Shown: positions 32,259-40,628 of the stretch, in pieces
Numbering within the stretch: the stretch's first letter is position 1
How the letters are laid out: every line of letters starts with the position of its first letter
NCBI GenBank assembly: GCA_016462625.1
Contig: JAEMSV010000005.1
Span: forward strand, 1 to 64,000
DNA: 64,000 nt
DNA from: Solirubrobacteraceae bacterium
GTDB taxonomy: Bacteria > Actinomycetota > Thermoleophilia > Solirubrobacterales > Solirubrobacteraceae
Reading direction: 5' to 3'
Made by a program: the position numbers and the translations under genes
The notes under the pieces: model-generated
What the model saw: only the letters and a program-made list of their open reading frames with translations
Databases searched by the model: none
What the model was told of the DNA's origin: nothing

Positions 32259-35200
32259 CTAGCGCTCGCCCGGCGTCTTCGCCGGGTACAGCGAGACGGG
32301 CACCGACAGGTCGAGCGCGGTGCGGATGATCCGCGACTGCTCGCTCGCGTGGGCGACCGGGTAGCCCTCGCCCGGTGAGGCGCGCTCGGGCCGGCCGATG
32401 TAGCCGAACCGCAGCCGCTCGGGGAGGACCTGCATGAGGCGCGGGAACATGTGCGCGCGAGCGCCCATGTTGCGCGGCTCCTCCTGGACCCACACGACCT
32501 CTTCGAGGTTCGGGTAGCTCTCGATGAGCTCCAGGATCTGGCCCTCGGGGAACGGATAGAGCAGCTCGACGCGGCCGACGGCCAGGCCTTCCTGGTCCTG
32601 CCGGTCGGCGTGCCCGACGAGGTCGTAGTAGATCTTGCCGGTGCAGAGGACCAGGCGCTTGACCTTGTCGTGCTCCACGCGCGGCTCGCCGAGGACCGGG
32701 AAGAACTTCGTCTCCGAGAGGTGCTGGATCCGGTTGGTCGCCTGCGGCAGGCGCAGGAGCGACTTCGGGGTCATGATGACCAGCGGGCGCTGCTTGGCGA
32801 TGCGCGCCTGACGGCGGATCAGGTGGAAGTACTGCGCGGGCGTCGTGAGGTTCGCGACGCGGATGTTGCCCTCCGCGGCGAGCTGCAGGAAGCGCTCCAT
32901 GCGGCCGGAGGAGTGTTCCGGACCCGAGCCCTCGTAGCCGTGCGGGAGCAGCAGCGTCAGGCGCGTGGTCTGGCCCCACTTGGCCAGGCCGCTGATGATG
33001 AACTGGTCGATGATGACCTGGGCGCCGTTGACGAAGTCGCCGAACTGGGCCTCCCAGAGGACCAGGGTCTCGGGCGCTTCCGCGGAGTAGCCGTATTCGA
33101 AGCCCAGGCACGCCTGCTCGGAGAGCGGCGAGTTGTGCATCTCGAACGGGGCGAGCGCGCCCGGCAGCGACTGCACCGGCGAGATCGTGCGTCCGGTCTT
33201 GTGGTCGTGCAGGACGAGGTGGCGCTGGCTGAACGTGCCGCGCTCGACGTCCTGGCCGGTCAGGCGGATCGGCGTTCCCTCGGTGAGCAGCGACGCGAAC
33301 GCGAGCGCCTCGGCGTGCGCCCAGTCGATGCCGCCTTCGTCACCCAGCGCCTCGCGCTTCTTCTCGAGCTGCTTGATGAGCTTCGGGTGGACGTTGAAGT
33401 CGTCCGGCACCGCCAGCATTTCCTGGTTCAGCGAGCGCAGGCGATCGGCGTCGACCGCCGTCGGGACGTCCGGGCTCGGCGAGCGGTCGAGCTGGTACTC
33501 GCCCGTCTGCTGGCTCGGCTCGCCGGCTTCGGCGGCCGCCTTGATCTTCGCCTTCAGGGCCTGGTGGAGCTCGGTGAGGTGGTCCCAGATCTCGGCGGTC
33601 CGGGCCTCGACCTCCTGCTTGGTCACCACGCCGTCGACGATGAGCTTGTCGGCCCACAGCTGCGAGACGCGCTTGTGCTGCTTGATCAGCGCGACCATCT
33701 CGGGCTGCGTGTAGGCGGGCTCGTCGGCCTCGTTGTGCCCGAAGCGGCGATAGCCGATGAGGTCGATGACGACGTCGTGGCCGAACTCCTTGCGGAACGC
33801 CAGCGCGAGCCGGACGGCGCTGATACACGCCTCCGGATCGTCGGAGTTCACGTGGAGGATCGGGATGTCGAAGCCCTTCGCCAGATCGGACGCCCAGTGG
33901 GTGGAGCGGGAGTCCTCCGGGTCGGTGGTGAAGCCGACCTGGTTGTTCTGGATCAGGTGGATCGTGCCGCCGACGTTGTAGCCGTCGAGCGCCTGGAGGT
34001 TCAGCGCCTCCGCGACGACGCCCTGGCCCGGGAAGGCCGCGTCGCCGTGCAGGACGACCGCGACGGCCGCGGCGTTGTCGCGCGTGGCGTGCGGGCCACG
34101 GCGGTTCGTCTGGGCCGCGCGGGTGGCGCCCTCGACGACCGGGTGGACGAACTCGAGGTGCGACGGGTTGCTCTCGAGGTTGACGAGGATCGACTCGTCG
34201 TTGGCGAGCTGGTAGCTGCCTTGGGCGCCGTGGTGATACTTGACGTCGCCGGTGCCGCCCTGCGGGATCGTCGTGATCGCCTCGAGCGTGGAGGCGCCCT
34301 CGAACTCCGCGAAGATGTTGTCGTACGGACGGCCGAGGTTGTGCGCGAGCACGTTGAGGCGGCCGCGGTGCGCCATGCCCACGACGACCTCGTGCGCGCC
34401 GTTGCCGGCCGAGAGCTGGATGAGCTCGTCGAGCATCGGCACGGTCATGTCGAGGCCCTCGATCGAGAACTGCTTCTGGCCGAGGTAGGCCTTGTGCATG
34501 AAGCGCTCGAACGCGTCGACCTTGATGAGGCGGCCGAGCAGCCACGTCTTCTCTTCGCTGGTCAGCGGCGTGCGGAACGCGCCGGTCTCGATCTTCTCGC
34601 GCAGCCAGGTCCGCTGACGGTGGCTGGCGATGTGCTCGATCTCGTAGGCGATCGTGCCGCAGTAGACGTTGCGCAGGTGCGGCAGCGCGTCGGCGACCGT
34701 ATCGCCGGGCACGCCGACGCGGACGATCTTCGCCGGGATCTGGCGCATGAGCTGCGGGGTGAGGCCGAGCGGCTCGGGATCGAGTGACGGGTCGCCCTCG
34801 GGCTCGGTGCCCAGCGGGTCCAGGCGCGCGGCCAGGTGGCCGAAGGTCCGGTACGCCTTGACGATCGCCGTCGCGGCCTGCACGGCCTGGAGCAGCTCCT
34901 CGTCGGGCGCGATGCCGGCCGACGGCGCGGGCGCGGCAACGGCGGCGCCGGTCTGGATCTGCGGGGTGGGCGCCTCGGGCTTCGGGCCGATGGCCGCGCC
35001 GATGTCGGAGAACAGGCTCTCGTAGAACTCGTGCTCGCCCTGCAGGTACTCCTCGACGAGCTTCAGGAACCGGCCGGATTCCGCGCCCTGGATCACCCGG
35101 TGGTCGTACGTCGAGGTCATCGACATGACCTTCTCGGCGCCGATGGCCTCGCCGATCCCGCCGAGGCCGACGGGGTAGGCGATCGAGCCCGTCGCGACGA

Positions 35201-36536
35201 TGGTGCCGTTGCCGGTCATCAGGCGCGGGACCGACGCGACGGTGCCGATGCCGCCCGGGTTCGTCAGCTGGATGTTCGCGCCCGTGAGGTCGTCGGCGGT
35301 CAGCTTGTTCTCACGCGCGCGGGCGATGAGGTCGTTGAACGCGTCGAGGAAGCCCTGGAACGGGAGGCGGCCGGCGTCCCGGATGACCGGCACCATGAGG
35401 GTGCGCGAGCCGTCCTTCTTCTCGACGTCGACGGCGATGCCGAGGTTGACCGCGCCGTCGTCGATGCGGAACGGCTTGCCGTCGCGCTCCTCGAAGTGGT
35501 GGGCCATGACCGGCATCTGCTCGGTCGCGGCACGGGCGATCGCGTAGGCGATCAGGTGCGTGAAGGAGACCTTCTGGCCGGCGGCCTTCAGCTGCTTGCG
35601 GCGGCCGTCCATCTGGGTGACGGTGAGGGTGCGGAAGGAGGTCGCCGTCGGGATCTGGCGGCTCTCGTCCATGTAGCGCGCGAGCATCGCCGCGCCGCCC
35701 TTGAGCTGGGTGGCCTTGGCGCCCGAGGCGGCAGCGGCTCCGCCGCCATCCTTCGCGGCGAGGACGTCGTCCTTGACGATGCGCCCGCCGGGGCCGGTGC
35801 CCGCGATGCCGGCGACGTCAACGCCCTCGACGGCGGCGACGCGCGCGGCGACGGGGGTGATCGCAGCGTCGCCTGCGACGGCGGGCGTCGTGGGCGCCGA
35901 GGTCGGGGCCTCAGGCGCGGCGGCGGGGGCCGAAGCGGATGCAGACCCGCCCGCCCCGACGGCCATCCGGGCGATGACCTGGCCGACCGTGACCGTGTCG
36001 CCCTCTTCGGTCAGGATCTCGGTGATCGTGCCCGCGCCGGGGGCGGGAAGCTCCATGTCGACCTTGTCGGTCGACAGCTCGACGATCGTGTCGCCGTCGG
36101 CGACGGTGTCGCCGACCTTGACGGCCCACTCGAGGATGGTGCCCTCGGTGACCGACTCGCCGCCCGCGGGGGTGACGATGTCGACGATTTCGGCGGGGGC
36201 GTCCGACGGGGCCTCCGGCGCGGCGATCGCGCCGTTGCCATGCCCGTTGCCGGAGCCGTTCGCGGCGGCTGCGGGGGCGCCGCCGTTCGTGGAGATCTCG
36301 GCGAGCAGCTGTCCGACGGTCACGGTGTCGCCCTCGGCGACGTGCACCTTCACGAGGGTGCCGGACTCGGGTGCGGGTACCTCAGCGTCCACCTTGTCGG
36401 TGGAGATCTCGACGAGCGTCTCGTCGGCGGCGACCGTGTCGCCTTCGCCCTTGTGCCATTCGAGCACGGTGCCTTCCGACACCGACTCCCCCATCTGGGG
36501 CATGACGACCTGGATCGTCGTATTGACAGCTGCCAT
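32259..36536 (-). CDS. kgd: Fused 2-oxoglutarate dehydrogenase E2-E1 (Kgd/OdhA type) with two lipoyl domains
   Basis: 1425 residues from the ATG at 36536, which lies 4 nt after the DUF3817 stop. Order: lipoyl domain 1 (about 8-82, ISTDKVD with Lys48), a Gly/Asn linker, lipoyl domain 2 (about 118-192, LSTDKVD with Lys158), peripheral-subunit-binding domain (about 226-260, ITPVAARVAAVEGVDV), E2 acyltransferase core (about 280-520, YDHRVIQGAESG with His479), then the ThDP-dependent E1 (from about 570, GMAHRGRLNVLAHN and VKYHHGAQGS). Mycobacterial Kgd and corynebacterial OdhA, as I know them, lack lipoyl and binding domains and borrow the lipoyl arm of AceF; this chain could be self-sufficient apart from E3. 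TCA-cycle step 2-oxoglutarate to succinyl-CoA. Last gene of a Nudix-DUF3817-kgd unit. Confidence 0.95.
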   Translation of the reverse strand: MAAVNTTIQVVMPQMGESVSEGTVLEWHKGEGDTVAADETLVEISTDKVDAEVPAPESGTLVKVHVAEGDTVTVGQLLAEISTNGGAPAAAANGSGNGHGNGAIAAPEAPSDAPAEIVDIVTPAGGESVTEGTILEWAVKVGDTVADGDTIVELSTDKVDMELPAPGAGTITEILTEEGDTVTVGQVIARMAVGAGGSASASAPAAAPEAPTSAPTTPAVAGDAAITPVAARVAAVEGVDVAGIAGTGPGGRIVKDDVLAAKDGGGAAAASGAKATQLKGGAAMLARYMDESRQIPTATSFRTLTVTQMDGRRKQLKAAGQKVSFTHLIAYAIARAATEQMPVMAHHFEERDGKPFRIDDGAVNLGIAVDVEKKDGSRTLMVPVIRDAGRLPFQGFLDAFNDLIARARENKLTADDLTGANIQLTNPGGIGTVASVPRLMTGNGTIVATGSIAYPVGLGGIGEAIGAEKVMSMTSTYDHRVIQGAESGRFLKLVEEYLQGEHEFYESLFSDIGAAIGPKPEAPTPQIQTGAAVAAPAPSAGIAPDEELLQAVQAATAIVKAYRTFGHLAARLDPLGTEPEGDPSLDPEPLGLTPQLMRQIPAKIVRVGVPGDTVADALPHLRNVYCGTIAYEIEHIASHRQRTWLREKIETGAFRTPLTSEEKTWLLGRLIKVDAFERFMHKAYLGQKQFSIEGLDMTVPMLDELIQLSAGNGAHEVVVGMAHRGRLNVLAHNLGRPYDNIFAEFEGASTLEAITTIPQGGTGDVKYHHGAQGSYQLANDESILVNLESNPSHLEFVHPVVEGATRAAQTNRRGPHATRDNAAAVAVVLHGDAAFPGQGVVAEALNLQALDGYNVGGTIHLIQNNQVGFTTDPEDSRSTHWASDLAKGFDIPILHVNSDDPEACISAVRLALAFRKEFGHDVVIDLIGYRRFGHNEADEPAYTQPEMVALIKQHKRVSQLWADKLIVDGVVTKQEVEARTAEIWDHLTELHQALKAKIKAAAEAGEPSQQTGEYQLDRSPSPDVPTAVDADRLRSLNQEMLAVPDDFNVHPKLIKQLEKKREALGDEGGIDWAHAEALAFASLLTEGTPIRLTGQDVERGTFSQRHLVLHDHKTGRTISPVQSLPGALAPFEMHNSPLSEQACLGFEYGYSAEAPETLVLWEAQFGDFVNGAQVIIDQFIISGLAKWGQTTRLTLLLPHGYEGSGPEHSSGRMERFLQLAAEGNIRVANLTTPAQYFHLIRRQARIAKQRPLVIMTPKSLLRLPQATNRIQHLSETKFFPVLGEPRVEHDKVKRLVLCTGKIYYDLVGHADRQDQEGLAVGRVELLYPFPEGQILELIESYPNLEEVVWVQEEPRNMGARAHMFPRLMQVLPERLRFGYIGRPERASPGEGYPVAHASEQSRIIRTALDLSVPVSLYPAKTPGER

Positions 36537-36540
36537 TGCT

Positions 36541-36876
36541 CTAAGAAGCCACTCTAGCGCTCGATTGTTTCGGACGCGTGCCCTGTCCAGACCCAGCATC
36601 CCGACTTCTCCGGGCGAACTCCCAGCTGCCGATGAACGGCCCGATTCCGCCCAGCACCGCGACCGCCGTGGCGAGCCGCAGGTCGATGACCCTCAGGGCG
36701 AGCGCGATGATGCACGCGATCGACATGAGGATCCAGCCGACGCCGTGCGTCAGCCCAAAGATGAACTCGGCGCCGGACAGGCCCGGCACGAGCCAGACGA
36801 CCAGCAGCGCGATGTACACGGCGGAGTGGGTGAAGGAGGCCCACTTCAGCCGCTCGAAGGTGAGGATGCGCGTCAC
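36541..36876 (-). CDS. DUF3817 small membrane protein
   Basis: 111 residues, three membrane helices. RLKWASFTHSAVYIALLVVW and GLTHGVGWILMSIACIIAL fit the DUF3817 pattern of conserved polar residues between helices. GTG at 36876 overlaps the Nudix stop as GTGA. Placed between the Nudix gene and kgd in one transcription unit. No biochemical role known to me. Confidence 0.78.
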   Translation of the reverse strand: MTRILTFERLKWASFTHSAVYIALLVVWLVPGLSGAEFIFGLTHGVGWILMSIACIIALALRVIDLRLATAVAVLGGIGPFIGSWEFARRSRDAGSGQGTRPKQSSARVAS

Positions 36877-37529
36877 GCGAGCATCACGGCCATGCGGCGC
36901 AGCGGTTCGTCGGCCTCCGGCGGCCACTCCGCCGGGTCGGCCGGCCACCACGCGTGCGCGTCGTGCTCGTGGTCCATCGTGACCTCCGCCCCCTCGGGCA
37001 GCCACGCCTGGCCGAGGTACATGACCATCCCCTGCGGGAGGCGCAGGAGCGCTTCGCCCCACACGCGCTCGGGGGTCACGCTCCACTCCTCGTGCAGCTC
37101 ACGCGCGAGCGTGTCGGCAGGACTCTCGCCCGCGTCCACCGCGCCGCCGGCGCCGAGCGCCCAGCGGCCGGCCCACGACGACACCCACGGTGCGCGCCGG
37201 CCCGCCAGCCAGCGCCCGTCGTACGCGCGCGTGACACAGAGGGCGGAGAGCGATGCGTGCTGATCGCCGTCGACCAGGCGGAGCGCCCAGCGGATCGGCT
37301 GCAGCTCGACGTGCAGCTCGTCGCCGCGCGCGCTGTAGTCCACGAGGCGGGCGGCGACGCCGTCGTGCGAGGGTGAACCGCGGTCGCGCAGCTCGGCGAT
37401 CTTGCGGTCCGCGGCGGCGGTGGCCTCGGCTCCGGGTTCGAACGGATCCTCGCGCCATTCGGCAACGACGCGATCCGCTGGCCAAGGGCCGCGCGCGAGG
37501 ATGTCGATGCCCGGGGCGGAGGTGCTCAT
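36873..37529 (-). CDS. Nudix hydrolase
   Basis: 218 residues from the ATG at 37529. The Nudix box reads GAVDAGESPADTLARELHEEW, with the REL-x-EE metal-binding core (key part RELHEEW); the final Gly position is Ser. The N-terminal 90 residues (DILARGPWPADRVVAEWRED) form an extra domain of the size used for substrate choice in NADH or ADP-ribose hydrolases. Substrate unknown; coupled to DUF3817 and then kgd. The start could also be the GTG at 37547. Confidence 0.85.
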   Translation of the reverse strand: MSTSAPGIDILARGPWPADRVVAEWREDPFEPGAEATAAADRKIAELRDRGSPSHDGVAARLVDYSARGDELHVELQPIRWALRLVDGDQHASLSALCVTRAYDGRWLAGRRAPWVSSWAGRWALGAGGAVDAGESPADTLARELHEEWSVTPERVWGEALLRLPQGMVMYLGQAWLPEGAEVTMDHEHDAHAWWPADPAEWPPEADEPLRRMAVMLA

Positions 37530-37691
37530 CGCAAACGTCGTTCTCACACTAGATGATTGATTCGCCATCCAGCCGTCGGCCGTTTCGATGCGGTCTTGAG
37601 TGGACACGTCACACAGGATTTCTCGCGTGCGTAGGATCGCGCGAGATCGGGAAGGACCTTTTCGGTCGTCCTCCGGAGAGGCAAGGAAACC

Positions 37692-37889
37692 GTGGCGTTG
37701 CTGCAGCTGGTGTTCGTCGTCGTCGCACTGTGGGCCGTTGTCATGACGGTCGCGCTCGCGCTCGTGAGCGGGATCGGCGCTGCCGCCGCGTCGGCGGACC
37801 GCAACGCCCGCCGCCTCGTCCGCATCCAGCACGCGGCGGCGACCCCGAGGCCGCTCGGTCGCGTGAGCGCCGTCCAGCGCTCGCGGTAG
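37692..37889 (+). CDS. Small single-pass membrane protein
   Basis: 65 residues. One hydrophobic helix LLQLVFVVVALWAVVMTVAL (about 3-26), then a basic cytoplasmic tail (ADRNARRLVRIQ). GTG start with GGAGAGGCAAGGAAACC upstream, so translation is credible despite the size. It stops 6 bp before the end of the convergent PAS-GGDEF gene. No family recognised. Confidence 0.55.
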   Translation: MALLQLVFVVVALWAVVMTVALALVSGIGAAAASADRNARRLVRIQHAAATPRPLGRVSAVQRSR

Positions 37890-37895
37890 CGCCCG

Positions 37896-39263
37896 TCAGT
37901 CCGTCGGGGCGGCCAGCGTGATCTGGTCACCACCCGCGGTCTTCGCGCGGTACAGCGCCGCGTCCGCCGCACCCATCCACGCGTCGACGTCGAGTTCGCG
38001 AGCCAGGATCGCCACGCCCGCGCTCGCCGTCGAGCGACCCGCGTTCGGCCCGTCGCCGACGTGCAGACCACGGATCGCCTCGACGATCCGCTCGGCCGCC
38101 TGGCGTGCGCGGTCCTGATCTGCGTGCGGGAGCAGGACGGCGAACTCGTCGCCGCCCAGCCGTGCGCAGTGGTCGGACTCGCGCAGCACGGCGGACAGCG
38201 TCTGCGCCACCCGGCGCAGGAACGCGTCGCCGGCCGCGTGGCCGAGGTGGTCGTTGATCGACTTGAAGCGGTCGAGGTCGATGAGCAGCAGCGCCGCGTC
38301 GCTCTTGTACCGGCGCGCGTGCGCGACGACGCGGTCGAGCTCCTCCTCCATCCGGCGGCGGTTCCACAGCTCGGTGAGGTCGTCGTGGGTCGCGAGGTGC
38401 GCGAGCGCCGCCTCGGCCCGCTTGCGCTCGGTGATGTCCTGCAGGTGCGAGACGAAGTGCCGCGGTGCACCATCGGGGCCGCGGATCAACGACACGCTGA
38501 GCAGCACCCAGACGACGCCTCGGTCCTTGCGCAGGAAGCGCTTCTCCATCTGGTACTCGGTGCGCGTCCCGTCGAGGACCTCGCGCACGAGGTCGAGGTC
38601 GGCCTCGAGGTCGTCGGGGTGGGTGATGTCCTGGAACGAGCTGGAGAGCAGCTCCGCGGCCGAGAACCCGAGGAGCTCGCAGACCGCGTGGTTCACGCGG
38701 AGCCACGACCCATCGGGGGACACGAGCGCCATGCCGATCGGCGCGCCCTCGAAGGTGCGGCGAAACAGCTCTTCGGTCTCGCGCAGCGCCGCGTCCGCGC
38801 GCTTGCTCTCGGTGATGTCGCGCGCGACGCCGACGTAGCCGATCGCCCCGCCCTCGGCGTCGAGGATCGGTGTGACGATGAGGCTCACGGGGAAGCGGGC
38901 GCCGTCCTTCGCGACGTAGGTCCACTCGCGCTGCTCGGCCCAGTGGCCCTCGGCTTCGGCGAGGAAGACGCCGAAGCCCGGCTCGACGCCGAGCTCGGCG
39001 GCGCGGGCCGCCACCTCTTCCGGCGCGTGGATCGTCACGGGCGTGTGGCGGCCGATCATCTCGGCGGCGGCATAGCCGAGCATGCGTTCCGCCCCCTCGC
39101 TGAACACCGTGATGGTCCCGTCGGGAGTGGCCGCGATGATCGCGACCTCGGTGAGTGCGTGCAGCACGCTGCTCAGCAGGTCGGCTTCGCGCAGGGCGGC
39201 GGCGATGGCGGCGGCGGGCGGTGATCCGCCGGGAGCTGCCTCGTTGCCGTTCAGTTCGTCCAT
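37896..39263 (-). CDS. PAS-PAS-GGDEF diguanylate cyclase
   Basis: 455 residues, no membrane helix. Two PAS domains: about 28-155 with PAC motif YVGVARDITESKRA, and about 160-280 with HFVSHLQDITERKRA. The GGDEF domain has ARLGGDEFAVLLP and the RxxD I-site (RESD) five residues ahead, so the enzyme should make c-di-GMP and be product-inhibited. The second PAS (EGAPIGMALVSPDG) is similar to the PAS of the CHASE protein at 8376. A possible -10 TACAGT lies 15 nt upstream of the start. Confidence 0.92.
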   Translation of the reverse strand: MDELNGNEAAPGGSPPAAAIAAALREADLLSSVLHALTEVAIIAATPDGTITVFSEGAERMLGYAAAEMIGRHTPVTIHAPEEVAARAAELGVEPGFGVFLAEAEGHWAEQREWTYVAKDGARFPVSLIVTPILDAEGGAIGYVGVARDITESKRADAALRETEELFRRTFEGAPIGMALVSPDGSWLRVNHAVCELLGFSAAELLSSSFQDITHPDDLEADLDLVREVLDGTRTEYQMEKRFLRKDRGVVWVLLSVSLIRGPDGAPRHFVSHLQDITERKRAEAALAHLATHDDLTELWNRRRMEEELDRVVAHARRYKSDAALLLIDLDRFKSINDHLGHAAGDAFLRRVAQTLSAVLRESDHCARLGGDEFAVLLPHADQDRARQAAERIVEAIRGLHVGDGPNAGRSTASAGVAILARELDVDAWMGAADAALYRAKTAGGDQITLAAPTD

Positions 39264-39311
39264 CGCCCAGCTGCGCGAACTGTAGACCCCGCCGCAGCGG
39301 GGCGCCGCCGG

Positions 39312-39716
39312 TCAGCCCGAGCCGTTCGCGGCCGGCCGGTACGTGCCGAAGCTCCAGACGTGGCCTTCGGGGTCGCGCACGCTGAACTCGCGGGAGCCGT
39401 ACGGGGTGTCACGGAGCGCCATGGCGAGGTCCGCGCCGGCGGCGACGGCGCGCGCGTGGAGCGCGTCGGGGTCGGCGACGTAGGCGTACGTGGACGTGAT
39501 CCCCTGGTCGTACTCGAGGTGCTCGGCGCTCGGTTCCGGGAACCCGCCGAGCATGATCATCCCGTCGCCGAACACGAGCTCGGCGTGGGCGACGGTGCCG
39601 CTGGCGTCGTCGCGGAAGACGTCCTGTGGCGTGAAGCCGAGCGCCTCTTCGAGCCAGGCGATCGCGGCGTCGGGATCGCGGTAGCGCAGGGCCGGATAGA
39701 AGGTGGGTGCGGTCAT
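39312..39716 (-). CDS. VOC-superfamily (glyoxalase-like) protein
   Basis: 134 residues. ALRYRDPDAAIAWLEEALGF opens the first module, and SREFSVRDPEGHVWSFGTYRP closes the second (key part DPEGHVWSFG). Metal-binding Glu is not obvious, so it may be a binding protein of the PhnB/YdeN type. The ATG is 10 nt after the AraC stop in the same operon, a common AraC-VOC pairing. Confidence 0.82.
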   Translation of the reverse strand: MTAPTFYPALRYRDPDAAIAWLEEALGFTPQDVFRDDASGTVAHAELVFGDGMIMLGGFPEPSAEHLEYDQGITSTYAYVADPDALHARAVAAGADLAMALRDTPYGSREFSVRDPEGHVWSFGTYRPAANGSG

Positions 39717-39726
39717 GCCGCAGGTT

Positions 39727-40626
39727 CTACGCCGCGCGGGCCGTGCCGTCTTGGACGGAAGTGACCTCCTGCTCCACGGCGCGCGCGATGCCGCCGTCGG
39801 GGGCGCGCTGGGCCAGCCACGCCCGGGGTGCCATGCCGGAGAAGTCGCGGAAGTCGCGGTTGAAGTGCGACTGGTCGTAGTAGCCGCAGTCCAGCGCGAC
39901 GCGGCCGAGATCGGTGTCGCCGGCGCCGGCCCGCCCGAGGATCTCGATCGCGTGCTCGAAGCGCAGGACCCGGCCGAGGGCCTTCGGCGGGACGCCGACC
40001 TGCTCGCGGAACCGCTCGGCGAGGTGGCGCCGGCTCCAGCCCAGCTCCTCGGTCAGCGCGCGGACCGGGACGGCGCCGCGGGTGGCGCGCAGCCGGCCGA
40101 CCGCCCACTCCACGCCCGGTGCGGGCTCCGGGCCCGCGGCGATCCGGCCGATGAGCCACGCGTCGGCGAGATCGAGCCGCGCCCGCCAGTCCTTCGCGCC
40201 GGCGAGCTGCTCGGGGAGGCTGCGGGCGCCGGCGTCGCGCTCGAGGAGGTCGTCGAACGCGACGACCTCGCCGGCGAGGTCGCGCATCGACATCGCCAGC
40301 AGCCGGTGGGCGCCGAGCGGGGTGAGGTCGGCCTGGATCCCGGTCACCGTCCCGGTCTGCTCGGTGTAGGCGGCCGTGCCGTGGACTCCGGCGACGAACG
40401 CGTGGTGCGCGGACGTGCTCCCGTTGTGCTCGAGGGTCCAGCCGTCGCCGCCGAACCCGACGATCAGGGCGACCTTGCCCGACGGCAGCTCGAGCCGCCG
40501 CAGCGGACCGCCGCTCGTCTCGGTGAAGCCGATGAGCCGGTGCACATGGGCGCGGAGCAGCGGGTGTGCCGGCCGCCAGGCGACCTCCCACGACGAACCC
40601 TCCGATCGCCCGCGCACAACGTGCAT
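39727..40626 (-). CDS. AraC-family transcriptional regulator
   Basis: 299 residues. An N-terminal sensing domain of about 150 residues (WRPAHPLLRAHVHRLIGF onward) and a C-terminal double HTH (VRALTEELGWSRRHLAERFREQVG; then LGRVALDCGYYDQSHFNRDFRDFSG, key part DQSHFNRDF) typical of AraC. Only 2 nt separate its ATG from the Ppx stop and 10 nt its stop from the VOC gene, so it is in a ppx-araC-VOC unit and may control the VOC gene. Ligand unknown. Confidence 0.88.
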   Translation of the reverse strand: MHVVRGRSEGSSWEVAWRPAHPLLRAHVHRLIGFTETSGGPLRRLELPSGKVALIVGFGGDGWTLEHNGSTSAHHAFVAGVHGTAAYTEQTGTVTGIQADLTPLGAHRLLAMSMRDLAGEVVAFDDLLERDAGARSLPEQLAGAKDWRARLDLADAWLIGRIAAGPEPAPGVEWAVGRLRATRGAVPVRALTEELGWSRRHLAERFREQVGVPPKALGRVLRFEHAIEILGRAGAGDTDLGRVALDCGYYDQSHFNRDFRDFSGMAPRAWLAQRAPDGGIARAVEQEVTSVQDGTARAA

Positions 40627-40628
40627 CG

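Noticed and set aside
37553..37691. Gene or RNA in the spacer upstream of the 65-residue protein
   Set aside because: No coding bias and no strong structure; only a possible -10 (TAGGAT at 37632) and the Shine-Dalgarno of the small gene can be pointed to.
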